Source: Volvox africanus (Eukaryota; Chlorophyta; Chlorophyceae; Chlamydomonadales; Volvocaceae). From it: 64,000 bases of DNA. The stretch is taken from the NCBI GenBank assembly GCA_030268105.1, contig BSDZ01000080.1, positions 5,567,501-5,631,500 of the forward strand. Direction: 5' to 3'. Made by a program: the position numbers and the translations under genes. Position 1 is the stretch's first letter. Each line of letters begins with the position of its first letter. This document shows positions 1 to 10,543 of this stretch, piece by piece. Below the pieces are notes generated by a model that worked only from the letters and a program-made list of their open reading frames with translations, ran no database searches and was not told the DNA's origin.

Positions 1-818
1 GGATGTGGAGGAAGGGACTTCTCCCGGGAATGAAGGAAGTGAACGTGGCCGCTGGCCGTCGTTGCGTCCGGCTGTGAAGGCTCTTTTACCTTCTGTTTTT
101 GGATAAATCGAGCGGGCTATTGAGCGACGTTTTTCACTCGACAGGCGCACGGGACTAAACCATTTCGATCCACTGTGTAATTTATTTGCACCGTGCTGCC
201 CTCTTACACCTCGATTTGTCTGGCCACGTTACTCTATTTATCCCTTCATCTTCCCGTGAGCTGTACGAGCAGCTCACCAGGTATAAGAGGTACCGCTGTC
301 GAAATCCAGACACTGCAGCTTGCATATTAATTCCCTCTTTTAGCCTACATAAAGTGGCGTCCTTGTTGGAAGGTATGCAATGTGTCCTCCGATTCGAGTC
401 GGGCACCACTTTGTTTAACGGTGTGGATGTGACGGGTAAACTGACAGTACTGCCTAAACTATCTTATGCTGCTGAAGTTTGGTTTGAGGCCCCTCTTTTA
501 GATTCTACCAGGTTCGAGCCTGCTATAGGGTCACTTCTACTTTCTGCAGAGTCGACTCCGACAGGAAATCGTGTCCCTATCATCGAAATTGGCCTCGGAG
601 GTCGACTGATGAAGGCGCTCGTGGATACCGGTGCCAGCGACGACTTCATCTCGGCAAAGGAGGTGAATGCTTTGGGGTTGACCCCTCAGTTGTCTGATTG
701 TGCACAGGTTACCCTCGCTGATGGAGGTAAGCATCCCATCGTGGGCAGGATCACCCTGAGCCTATCGATAGGCCCTCTGCGTGTTAGGGCCCAACCGTAT
801 GTGCTACAAGGTCTCTCA
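1..818 (+). mobile_element. Gypsy element A-family fragment (pre-protease domain and protease)
   Basis: This is a fragment of a gypsy pol related to element A but in the opposite orientation. From about 186 to 818 it is open and encodes a domain with an LFIPSS motif (about 232-250) and then a retroviral-type aspartic protease with the active-site string ALVDTGASDDFIS (about 617-655). Bases 1-185 are recognisably the same region but contain frame breaks. The fragment stops exactly where the TG of the element A LTR begins at 819, so element A seems to have inserted into it. The open frame runs on into the LTR to 1043, but that tail is LTR sequence, not protein homology. The left end lies outside the window. 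It is certainly a retroelement relic; the nested-insertion reading is inference. Confidence 0.85.
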
Positions 819-1651
819 TGTTGTACCTCTCCTTCATGTTTGCTCATCAGTATCTGCGCGTCTGAAGGCTTTCAACACCGATGCGCGAGCACTTGCAAGT
901 ACAGCAAGGCAAGCGCGAGCAAACAGAGACAGCGGAAGACTTCAAACAAGAAGAGATATAACTTACAGTCTTACAGATCAAAGCGGTGCAATGGACGCAA
1001 TCACCGTCAGCGCCGGAAGCAAGCAATCATCATGCGGCGGTGAATAGCGAAGTTTAGGCTTAGCTCGGGCTAAGTAGAATAGCGTATATCAATAATAATG
1101 TAGAACACACGAGTGTTCTCCGGTGTCGAATGTCTTGTCTTGCTTTGCCGTCCTCGCATCTGTTATACTCGTAGCATCGCGATGCCGTATGATTCACACT
1201 AGGAGGCCGATCCTAAGTGTGACAACCCTACTGCGTATAGGCGATGTCCATGTATAACAACGTATAAGCCTTTCCGGCATTCACATGATGCAAGGGTCCG
1301 AATAACGATATTCGGTTGCAAGGCATGCATTGTGACGAGTGCGGCGCTCTCAACGTGTGCTGTAATGAAGTAATATTATATCAGATAATATTACTTATCG
1401 TTTCATAGCACGAGCATAATGCGCATTTCAATGATTCGGTATTTTATGTATGCTAGGCGGATTTGCCATGATGCGATGTCGCGATGGATAATGATAACAT
1501 GCCAAATGCATATATAAATGTATGCCAATACATCTATATCATGCAGGTTCATTCATATGCAATAATCATTCATGCGTTCATCAAGATAACACTTCGCCTT
1601 GTAGGATCACATTGACCTACGCATCGGCGGGAAATGAACCGTAGCACAACA
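819..1651 (-). repeat. 3' LTR of element A (833 bp)
   Basis: This long terminal repeat is bounded by the inverted hexamer TGTTGT/ACAACA. About 550 bp of it (819 to about 1367) recur as a direct repeat at 7651-8199. The part from about 1368 to 1651 has no second copy because the other LTR is truncated. On the minus strand it is immediately preceded by a G-rich polypurine tract. Confidence 0.88.
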
Positions 1652-1668
1652 ATTATCCCCCCTCCCGT
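1652..1668 (-). other. Polypurine tract of element A
   Basis: On the minus strand the bases just before the 3' LTR read GGGAGGGGGGATAAT. This is the expected position and composition of the plus-strand priming site of an LTR retrotransposon. Confidence 0.7.
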
Positions 1669-1710
1669 ATGCAGCGTCCTCGCTGCTTCATACAGCATCG
1701 ACTGCAAGGG

Positions 1711-4700
1711 TCATTGGGCTTGTGTGGCACGTTTGCGGGCTTCTTCAAGCAGGGGCTTCATGTCCTGCGAGAAGTTGCGTGCCGGTTCCCAAGAGTTGTG
1801 CTCGCTGGTATACCCTGTCCACTTGACCAAGTACTCGTGTACTGTCCGCTTACGTCAGTGTCGGCCCACACGACGCGCGCGATAATCTAACACCCACTCC
1901 ACATCGTAAAACTTCTGTTTACCAGCGATCCAGGTCTCGGGAACTGGTTCGATCGCTGTGGGGGCGTTAGTAGGCTCAGGGACGGGTTCCGTACCACGAT
2001 AAGGACGGACAAGTGATACGTGAAACGTGGGGTGAATGGTCATATCAGCGGGCAATGCAAGCTCCACAGCCACATTCCCAACCATGCGCATGACAGGATA
2101 CGGACCAATCCAGCGGGGTAAGAGTTTTCGGGATCCGTCGGCCAAGGAACGCAAGTTCTTGGTGCTTAGCAACACGAGTTGCCCTTCTGAAAACGTCACA
2201 TCCTGCTTGGATTTGTTCTAGTATTCCGTCGTTCGTTGCTGCGCTGCGTCCAAACACGACTTCGCGTCTGTGATTCGGGACATAAAAGACTTGGCAAAAA
2301 GTTTAGCAGCAGGCACGTTCACTTCCAACTCACGCCACACGGGTAGCGCGGGATGAAACCCGTAGTTAGGAAAGAACGGACTTTTGCCTGTAGAGCGGTT
2401 AACAGCATTGTTAAGCGCGAATTCTGCCGCAGTCAAATATGTATCCCAAACGAGTGGTGTGCGACCAGCATAATTGCGCAACATATCACCCAACGTGCGG
2501 TTTGTGCGTTCGGTTTGACCATCAGTCTGCGGGTGGTACGCTGTGCTCAGGTTGACACGCATGCCAACTAGCTTGCAGAGCGCTTCCCAAAAGTTAGACG
2601 TGAACTGCCCACTGCGGTCCGAGATCACATTTTTGGGAACCCCGTGTAACCGAACCACATTGTCGAAAAACAAGCGTGCAGTTTGTTCACCCGTGCAGGA
2701 CGATGTGCATGGTGCTAGGTGGACCATCTTAGTCAGGCGATCGACCATTACGAACACCGCATCATATCCCCCCTCAGTTTTGGGCAGCGCGACTACGAAG
2801 TCCATGGAAACACTTTCCCAAGGCGCATCCGGGACAGGCAACGGTTGCAACAACCCATGACCCTTACCGGACAAAGCCTTATTGCGCTGGCACAGACTGC
2901 ATGTCTGTACAAAGTTCGCCGCATTGTTAGCCAAACGAGGCCACCAAAAGGAACGTTGCACCAACTCGACCAACCGCTTGCTACCAGGGTGTCCTGCTAA
3001 TGGGTCCTCATGGAACCGCGCAAGGATGTCGTAGTGTAGCGCGTCGTCGTTCGGAACGACGATTTGCGTAGCTGCACCCTCCGTCCGTAGCCAAAGGCCA
3101 TTCTGCTTGCGAAGGTTTTCTACATTAGCCGGCTCCGAGAACCAGGCATCTGCATTGTAGGCAACCTTCAACCGCTCCGTGAGGTCCGTCGCGATCGGCA
3201 CCTCCTTGTTATGCAGTCGCACGACGGGCACTGCCAAAATTGCAGCGTGTAGCGACGGATGTCGACTGAGAGCATCGGCAATATTCAATTGACCAGAAAT
3301 GTACTCCCAGGTGCAGTCGAACCTAGCTAGGTATTCCATCCACCTAGCCTGACGGCGGTTCAACGTCGGAACGCTTTGCAAAAACGTTAGGGGCTTGTGG
3401 TCAGTCTTTAAAGTAAATGGGCGTCCCTCGAGGTAACAGCGCCATTCCTTTAAAGCATGCAGCACTGCCAGAAGCTCCTGTTCCCCGGTGGTGTAACGAA
3501 TCTCCGCACCAGAAAACTTCTTACTCGTGAAAGCGATCGGTCGCCCTTCCTGTAACAATACAGCGCCGCTTCCAAATACTGAGGCATCAGACACTACCTC
3601 AACACGAAACGGCAACGAGTAATCAGGGAATGCAAGGGTGACATCTTCGGCAACGGTTCACTCGAGCTCTTCGAATGCCCGCTGGCATTGCGATGTCCAC
3701 GACTCGAGCGAAACGAAAACACCTTTGCGAATTAAGTTAGTAAGCGGGGCCGCAATGATGGAATATTTTTCAATGAACTTTCGGAAATAATTGGTCAAGC
3801 CAAGGAACTTACGCAGCTCCGTGAGGTTCTGAGGCGCGGGCCAATCGCGAACCACGGCGACCTTCCACGGGTCCATCTTCACACCGGTGGCCGACACAAT
3901 GTGGCCCAAATATTCCACCTGAGGCTGCGCCCAAAAGCATTTGGCGCGTTTAGCAAACAATTGCTCCCGCCTCATAACGTCGAGCACGAGCCGAAGATGC
4001 TCCAAGTGCTCCTCGCGCGTCTTAGAATAAACCAAGATGTCATCCAGGTAGCAAACAACGAACCTGTCGATAAACGGCCTAAACATTCGGTCCATAACCG
4101 CCTGAAACGTCGCAGGGGCATTAGTCAAACCAAACGATAGGACCGTATACTCGAAGTGACCGAAGGGCGTCCGAAAAGCAGTTTTCGGAATATCAGAGGC
4201 AGCGATGCGGATCTGATTATAGCCCTGTTGCAAGTCAATCGAGGAAAAATAAGCCGATCCCTTCAGCTTATCCAACAGGTCGTCAACGCGTGGCAAAGGG
4301 TAGCGATTTTTCACCGTACTCACATTCAACCCCCGGTAATCGATGCACATGCGCAAGGTCCCATCCTTCTTACCGACAAACAAAATCGGTGCAGAATACG
4401 GGGATGTGCTGGGGCGTATCATACCCTTCGCGAGCAAATCCGTCACCTGGCGCTTTACCTCGTCCAGCTCCAATGGACTCAACCTGTACATTGGCCGGGC
4501 CGTAGGCTGCGCTCCAGGCATGAGAGGGATTGTGTGATGAACAGGATGCATAGGTGGTAGGCCAGGGATATCTTTAAAGACGTCCTCATACTGCGACAGT
4601 AGGGCCTCAACCTCAGGATCCACAGAAATCTGCGCGGTGGTGGCACAACAGCCCACCCGCGGCCTCAAAAGCAGTCCGTGGGCACCCTTCCGTAACAAAC

Positions 4701-5895
4701 GGACGGCTTCCTTACGCCCGACTAGCTCTGGTTTGATTCATGCGGCCATTGCGGTCACAGCGAAATTAACCATAGGCACCGCCTCAGCTTCGCCCTCCTT
4801 TGGTGTGACATGTTCGAACGACAGGAAAGGTACCTTAATCGACAGAGTACCCTTGCACATATGCAGGGTTGCGGTCTCCATGTCGATGCGCGCGTGGTAC
4901 TGCCGTAATGTCGAAGACCCCATTATGTACGGTGCAGTCTCTGCTAAGCCCTGCAGCACGTACGGCCGGGTCACAACACGCAAAGGGCCTATCGATAGGC
5001 TAAGGGTAATCCTGCCCACGATGGGATGCTTACCCCCGTCAGCAAGGGTAACCTGTGGACAATCAGACGACTCTGGGGTCAACCCCAGCGCATTCACCTC
5101 TGCGACAGAGATGAAGTCGTCGCTGGCACCGGTGTCAACAAGTGCCTTCAGAGTACGGCCATTCAAACCGATCTGAACCACTGGGACACGGTTATCTACG
5201 AGCGACTGCCCAGCAGATAACGTTAGTGCACTTAGGGCGGGTCCGTAACCTACGGCACCCTCATCAGGAGCTTCGTACCAAACGTCAACCGAGTAGGATG
5301 TGCCTGGCCACGGAGCCAGCGTACCCTCCCGATCCACACCATTAAACAAAACGGTGCCCGGCTCAAACCAGTGGACACGCCGCATACCCCTTAATGATGC
5401 CTCTGCCTTGCGCCGACAGAAAGCGGGGAGTAATACACATGCGGCGGTGCCTGGATATTGACGCCTACATCTCCTATAAACGGCCAACTGTTCCGACATC
5501 TCACGCAGAGATGAGGGGATGAACAAAACCACGTGGTTAGACAGATCAATAGACGACAGGGGACGGCGAGGTGTAAACAAATTACACAACGGATCGAAGC
5601 AGAGAAGTCCCGTGCGTCCGTCAAGCGTGATGCGTCGCGCAATGACTCGCTCGATGTGTCCAAGTACGCAAGGCAACAATGCCTTCATGGCTGGCCGTAA
5701 GGATGACCACCGACCACGTGTTAGTTCAGAAATCCCGGGCGGTGCCCCCTCCACAGGAACTGGGCAAACCCCTATTTCGGCTGAGGTACAAACGGCGGCA
5801 GTAACGGGCAATCCTTCGTAGGATGACTCTCCGCGCACCGTAGACAAACATTGGCCGCTTTCCGACGCTCGAATTCGGAATGATTGCAATTCCAT
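1711..5895 (-). pseudogene. Element A pol: protease, RT, RNase H, integrase, chromodomain (four internal stops)
   Basis: One reading frame runs from about 5895 down to the natural stop at 1711-1713. In order it encodes a pre-protease domain with LFIPSS (about 5511-5530), an aspartic protease (ALVDTGASDDFIS), a reverse transcriptase with catalytic YLDD ([11 protein letters not shown]), RNase H (VVSDASVFGSG), an integrase with an HHCC-type zinc domain (CSLCQRNK) and catalytic core (SMDFVVALP, VISDRSGQF, QTERTNRTL), and a chromodomain (YLVKWTGY, EHNSWEP). The frame is interrupted by TGA at 4738-4740, TGA at 3658-3660, TAG at 2218-2220 and TGA at 1855-1857, with no frameshift between them. Sequence similarity continues in frame across each stop. 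Gag is in a different frame, so pol needs a frameshift, which is usual for this group. Confidence 0.9.
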
Positions 5896-7001
5896 TTTGG
5901 CATAAACGAGTCATCCGTGCGAGTCCGCTTCGCATTGGGGTCAGAGCGATGTGCGGCTGCCGACGACGGCGCAGCACCACGCTTCCTGCTCTTAGCTGGG
6001 TCCGAGCTCGGACCTGCTCCTCCTGATCCGTGGACACCTGAGCTAGCGCCCCCGCGCGCCTTGCGTTGCCGATTGCTGCGTCGCGTCGCGGCAGTAGGCG
6101 CGGGGCGGGTAGCTCCAAGTTCCTGGTCTACAGCTTCCCCAAGCGGATCCTGCACTTGCACGGCATTTGCACGAGGGGCAGACTTGACTTCTTCCTCACC
6201 GGCAAGGAGTCGTATCTCCGTACCCTTAGCAAATGTGACCAAGGCATCGTACGACTTGAACGGCACCCCAGACAAGTCAGTAGCGCACCATCTAGCCAAA
6301 AGTTTCGTCAGGCCTCACTTAAACCAAAAGACACGCTCGGTTTCGGTGAGGTCATCAATGGGGGTCACAAGTGCTTCGAAGCGTGACTGGTACGCAGGTA
6401 CATTTTCACCCCGACGTATGTGGTAGCTACCGGCCGCCAAGACCGTACGAGCCTCCACATCATGTGCTTGCACCTCAGTAGCGAACCGTGCGAGCAGAGC
6501 AGCGACCATCTCGTCAAAAGTATATTCACCCCGGGCGGTGGTCCATTCACGATACCAGTCCTTCGCTGAGCCCTCGAGGGTGTTACCAACGAAGAGACAC
6601 CTGATACCATCATTATCACCACCATGAACAGCCTGGAGATACTTTTTAGCGTCACGCACGTACGCACGAGTTGCATCGGCTATGCTAGGGCCTGGTGTGT
6701 TTTCAGTCAGCGAGATATTAAGCCTAGGAACGGGAATTGACAATCTCATCACCTCAGGGATGGCATCATGCCCTTGCGCTTGAGGTAACGGCAGAACCCG
6801 TGGTCCAGCAGTGTTGTTCATATTCGTATTAACTGCTGAATGCGGCACAATTAAGTGGGCAGGGGTCTGAAGGACAAGGAGCTCTTGAGTGGCTCGCGTG
6901 CCAACAGTCTCAAGACCTCTATCCGGAGCTCTAGCAGCCACAACAAAATCGGGTTGGCTAGCTAAGCTAATGTGCGGCGTATCGTCGCGTTCCGCGGACA
7001 T
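5772..7001 (-). pseudogene. Element A gag (capsid-like region and zinc knuckle, one internal stop)
   Basis: This minus-strand frame encodes a gag polyprotein. A capsid-like stretch has the typical retrotransposon-gag pattern (KDWYREW, then FDEMVAALLARF, then ENVPAYQSRFEAL). A basic serine/proline-rich linker follows, then a CCHC zinc knuckle (CLRCAESHPTKDC). TGA at 6315-6317 falls inside the conserved WFK-GL motif, where related elements have a basic residue. The first in-frame ATG is at 7001, but another frame just upstream (6967-7221) also looks gag-like, so the N-terminus may be shifted. Gag ends at TAG 5772-5774 and overlaps the start of pol in another frame by over 100 bases, consistent with frameshift expression. 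Confidence 0.82.
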
Positions 7002-7632
7002 GGGACACGAAGCAATACCCTAGGTTTGCGTAATAGAAGCCGACTTCTATCGCAAAGGCAAGAGTACAAAACGATTCGGTGAGCCTACCGACAGTACTCT
7101 TGAGAAGATTCAGTAAACTCAGCAAGTACTTGCCCAGCTGAGTCCTGATCTCCGTAGTTTGGGCGATGAGAGTCGCCAACTGGTCTGGACGAAGACCAGT
7201 CTCAGTCGTCGCAGCAAGCAATGCCGGAGCGCTGAGATTACCTGCGACTCAGAGAGTACACTTACAAAACAAGTGCAGTAATCTAGACAAAAGCAATTAA
7301 ACGATTACAAACCGGAGGCGGCGGCATCCAATACGGCGCGGCCCAGGTCTTCGGCAAGAGTATCTAGCGGAGTTGACGCCTTAGTTGATTCGGCAGATTC
7401 CGCTGGATGCTGGTGGTGGGTGCTGAACCTGGGAAAACCACTGATTTCGGAGAAGTCGGCATGGGAGACTGGATGAGGGTGCCCCGAAACACCGGGGAAG
7501 GTAGGGACTGCCAGGTTGGTGGCCACGGGTGATGTACCCCCCTATCCTACACACATACGTGGTTCGTCGCTGGAACTCGCCATCGAAAGAACCTACTTCC
7601 GATTTGACACAAAGAGACAGTTAGGCAACGAA
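7002..7632 (-). other. Leader of element A between primer-binding site and gag
   Basis: This is the untranslated or N-terminal region of the element. It includes an open stretch (7305-7526, minus) that begins inside a dispersed repeat also found at 42081-42422 and 47814-48120. The 6967-7221 minus frame contains a helical, gag-like segment. No confident start codon can be chosen here. Confidence 0.5.
7401..7552 (-). repeat. Dispersed repeat R1, copy C (in element A leader)
   Basis: This stretch of about 150 bp on the minus strand matches parts of 42081-42422 (plus) and 47814-48120 (minus). Shared words include CACCCGTGGCCAC, TGGCAGTCCC and TCTCCGAAATCAGTG. Its place just inside the 5' end of a gypsy element suggests the other two copies could be leader relics of related elements. 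Confidence 0.75.
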
Positions 7633-7648
7633 CCTGTCTCGATACCAG
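7633..7648 (-). other. Primer-binding site of element A
   Basis: Two bases inside the 5' LTR, on the minus strand, the sequence reads TGGTATCGAGACAGG. It starts with TGG, complementary to a tRNA 3' CCA end, and resembles initiator-methionine tRNA type primer sites. Which tRNA is used is inferred only. Confidence 0.6.
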
Positions 7649-7650
7649 TT

Positions 7651-8199
7651 TGTTGTACCTCTCCTTTGTGTTTGCTCATAAGTATCTGTGCGTCTGAAGG
7701 CTTTCGACACCGATGTGTGAACACTTGCAAGTACAGCAAGGCAAGCGCGAGCAAACAAAGACAGCGGAAGACTTCAAGACAAGAAGAGATATAACTTACA
7801 GTCTTACAGATCGAAGCGATGCAAGGGATGAAATCGCCGTCAGCGCCGGAAGCAAGCAATCATCACGCGGCGGTGATAAGCGAAGTTCAGGCTTAGCTCG
7901 GGCTAAGTAGGATAGCGATTAGCAGTAATAGTGTAGAACACACGAGTGTTCTCCGGTATCGAATGTCTTGTCTTTCTTAGCCGTCCTTGCATCTGTTATA
8001 CTCGCAGCATCACGATGCCGTACGATTCACACTAGGAGGCCGATCCTAAGTGTGACAACCCTACTGCACATAGGCGATGTTCACGTATAACAACGTATAA
8101 GCCTTTCCGGCATTCGCATGATGCAAGGGTCCGAATAACGATATTCGGTTGCAAGGCATGTATCACGACGGGTGCAGCGCTCTCAACGTGTGCTGTAAT
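7651..8199 (-). repeat. 5' LTR of element A (truncated, about 549 bp)
   Basis: A direct repeat of 819 to about 1367 with the same TGTTGT edge at 7651. Most visible differences from the other LTR are C/T or G/A. Similarity ends abruptly near 8199, and the remaining 280 or so bases of a full LTR are not found downstream, so this end has been replaced by element B sequence. Confidence 0.85.
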
Positions 8200-9550
8200 C
8201 AAATACCCTCGGCGGTCAGCTCCACCTCGCTCCCCACTGCCTTCACCATCGACCACATTGGCACCTTCGTGGAGCGCCTGCTCCAACAGAAGCTGGAGGC
8301 CGCCCTCCCCTCGCTTTTACCCCAGCTGCAAACCCTGGTCACCAGCACAGCTGCGGCTACAGCACAACAAGCCGTGTACCACGCTTCCGCTCAAGTCTTG
8401 TACCCAGAGGCCTACCCAGAGGCCTACCCAGAGGCCTACCCAGAGGCCTACCCAGAGGCCTACCCAGAGGCCAACCCAGAGGCCAACCCAGAGGCCCAGC
8501 GGCCAACCCAGCAGCCAAGCCAGTGGCCAATCCAGCGGCCAACCCAGCGGCCAACCCAGCGGCCAACCCAGCGGCCAACCCAGTGGCCAACCCAGTGGCC
8601 AACCCAGTGGCCAACCCAGTGGCCAATCCAGTGGCCACCCCAGAGGCTGAAGCTTCCGGCGTCGGTCGTAAACGTGAGGCAACTCCGCCCATTCAGGATG
8701 GCGGACAACGCTTTTCTGGACCAAGCTGTGGCCCACGCCACGCCCAAACGGGCCATCACCAAGTGGGACAAGTCCTGTGAAAAAGCTTTCCAAGTGCTTA
8801 AGGACACCCTAACCTCGGCGCCCTTTGTGCTCACCACCGACGCCTCAGACTACGCCACAGGCGGAGTTCTGTCCCAAGTCCAAGACGGCGTCGAGAGAGT
8901 GATTGCATACGAGAGCCGGAAACTCACCCCGGCGGAGTGCAACTACCCTGCACACGACCGCGAAATGCTCGCGGTTGTCCACTGCCTTCGTGTCTGGTGG
9001 CACCACCTCAAGGGACCTCACCCGGTGACCATCTGGACCGATAACTCGGCAGTCTCGGTGTTCAAAACGCAACCCCGGTTAAACCGGCGCCAAGTGCGCT
9101 GGCTTGTGGAGCTCAAAGAATTCAACTACGTCATCGAGCACAAGCCGGGCAAGACCAACGTCGTGGCTGATGCAATCAGCCAACGACCGGACCTGCGGGT
9201 CCACACCATGATGGTCTCCGTGGCCAAGGCTGCCATCGACCTGGCCACAACCATCCGCAGAGATAGTCCACAGGATGAGACCTACACTCGCCTCAAGGAG
9301 CAAGCCATCAAGAACTCCAAAGAGGACCCCCCGTTCAAGCTATACAAGTGCTTGCTGTACTATGAGCCGCGTGGTGCCCTACGGGCTCGCCTGTGCATCG
9401 GTGGATACCTACACCACCACCTGCCCCTCGTGCCAATGGTGCAAATACAGGCATGGCCGCCCTGGGCAAATCTCAACCACTGCCCATCCCCGAGCGGCCC
9501 TGGCAGTCCATTTCCCTGGATCTAATCCCGGACCTGCCAAAATCGCACCG
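8200..9550 (+). pseudogene. Gypsy element B fragment: gag start, minisatellite, RNase H, broken integrase
   Basis: An open frame (8149-9525) joins a helical gag-like start, a block of 12-bp repeats, and then directly a retrotransposon RNase H domain. RNase H acidic residues are present (LTTDASDYATGG, HDREMLAVV, WTDNSAV, VVADAISQRP). The protease and nearly all of reverse transcriptase are missing, so an internal deletion must have joined gag to RNase H. The downstream integrase zinc-domain and linker region (CQWCKYRHG, then LPIPERPWQSISLDL in another frame) is recognisable but split by frameshifts. This element is a different lineage from A and C. It is an internal deletion derivative, not a functional gene. 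Confidence 0.82.
8401..8643 (+). repeat. 12-bp minisatellite inside element B gag
   Basis: About 20 head-to-tail copies of a 12-base unit, first TACCCAGAGGCC and then AACCCAGNGGCC variants, with one slip of phase near 8490-8500. Because the unit is a multiple of three and lacks stops, several frames on both strands stay open through it. Confidence 0.95.
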
Positions 9551-9728
9551 TTAGCTCTTCACCAGGGTGACTTTAATATTGGCTCACCTAGCCAAGATGT
9601 ACGGCAATCTTCTTTGCCAATCGCGAAGTTTACTCGTAGTTAGTTTTCGGTTAGGCATCATGCTTATTGCATGATTGCCTACCGCTTTATCTGGGCCTAT
9701 TTCTCTAAGGTAAATGTAGTTTCCTACA
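9551..9728 (-). repeat. Inverted LTR fragment of the element C family (178 bp)
   Basis: This is the reverse complement of the first 178 or so bases of the element C LTR, ending with TTTCCTACA at 9728 (the LTR edge TGTAGGAAA on the minus strand). It sits directly against a plus-strand integrase remnant. Confidence 0.92.
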
Positions 9729-10135
9729 GTGTGGGAGAGCATATCAATGGATTTGATAACCCAGCTACCAACAACTCGCAATGGGCATGATGCGATCGTA
9801 GTGTTTGTGGACCGGCTGAGCAAATGACGCACTTTGCTCCCACCCACACGACCATTCTACATGGTTGAAGCCATTGTAGATCATCGGGATGTCTCAATCC
9901 GTGGGGGCAGACGTAAAACTCGTCGAGAGTACCTTATCAAGTGGGAAGGATATGATTCCACTCACAATACATATGAAACCGAGGCATCACTGAAAGAATC
10001 AGATCCTCTGGTGGAAGCCATCGAGGAATATGAGCGAAGACTCAAAGCCAAAGGGCCGAGACCCACTGAGAAAGGAACCTCATCCAAGAGGAGACGGTGA
10101 CGCTCCCGGGACGTTTCGCTTCAGAGGGGGGGGAA
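9729..10135 (+). pseudogene. Internally deleted element C copy: integrase fragment fused to chromodomain
   Basis: Bases 9729-9853 match 15060-15184 (integrase start). From 9854 the sequence matches about 15936-16218 (chromodomain, stop and polypurine tract), so some 750 bp of integrase is deleted with a short microhomology at the joint. It retains the same frameshifting GAGCAAATGACGCAC seen in the fuller copy. The chromodomain (EYLIKWEGYDSTHNTYE) is intact, and the frame ends at 10098-10100. Confidence 0.9.
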
Positions 10136-10489
10136 TGTAGGAAACTACATTTACCTTAGAGAAATAGGCCCAGATAAAGCGGTAGGCAATCATGCAATAA
10201 GCATGATGCCTAACCAAAAACTAACTACGAGTAAACTTCGCGATTGGCAAAGAAGATTGCCGTACATCTTGGCTAGGTGAGCCAATATTAAAGTCACCCT
10301 GGTGAAGAGCTAAGGCCTGACATTTTAGTATTACGCTACTAATTGTTCGGAGTTCAAGACTCCGCTGTCACCAATTATTCCCATTAGATGTACCATTTCG
10401 CGACGCTAATTTACTTGCGAGCTATTTCTAAATCTACAAAAGCTACGCTTCCGCACAAATCTAGTAGTATCCTGAAAGGGACTGCTACA
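10136..10489 (+). repeat. 5' LTR of element C (354 bp)
   Basis: Begins TGTAGGAAAC and ends GGGACTGCTACA, with TGTAG/CTACA inverted edges. Its partner is 16219-16572, of equal length. A G-rich polypurine tract lies just upstream at 10121-10135 because this LTR also closes the deleted upstream copy. Confidence 0.95.
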
Positions 10490-10507
10490 ATTGGTAGCGA
10501 GGGTCTG
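10490..10507 (+). other. Primer-binding site of element C
   Basis: Directly inside the LTR the sequence reads TTGGTAGCGAGGGTCTG. The TGGTAGC start fits a methionine-tRNA-type primer site (inferred). Confidence 0.6.
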
Positions 10508-10543
10508 AGCAACGATCCTCCTCAGGTGAGATAAACTTGCGCA

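Larger units (their letters stand above)
819..8199 (-). mobile_element. Ty3/gypsy LTR retrotransposon A, nearly complete but with internal stops
   Basis: On the minus strand this element reads 5' LTR (truncated, 7651-8199), primer-binding site, leader, gag, protease, reverse transcriptase, RNase H, integrase, chromodomain, polypurine tract and 3' LTR (819-1651). Protease-RT-RNase H-integrase order plus a C-terminal chromodomain identifies a gypsy/chromovirus-type element. LTR ends are TGTTGT...ACAACA. The high-coordinate LTR breaks off at about 8199 where element B begins, so no target-site duplication can be paired. Five in-frame stops interrupt otherwise open gag and pol frames. The LTRs differ at roughly one base in ten by eye, so the copy is not young, and it cannot be autonomous as it stands unless the stops are suppressed. 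Confidence 0.9.

Noticed and set aside
819..1043. Open frame extending from the protease fragment through position 818
   Set aside because: The extension is LTR sequence read by chance; the protein homology ends at the insertion point.
8317..8837. Long minus-strand open frames through the element B minisatellite (WPLGWPLG and ATGLATGL peptides)
   Set aside because: They are shadows of a 12-bp repeat lacking stops, not genes.
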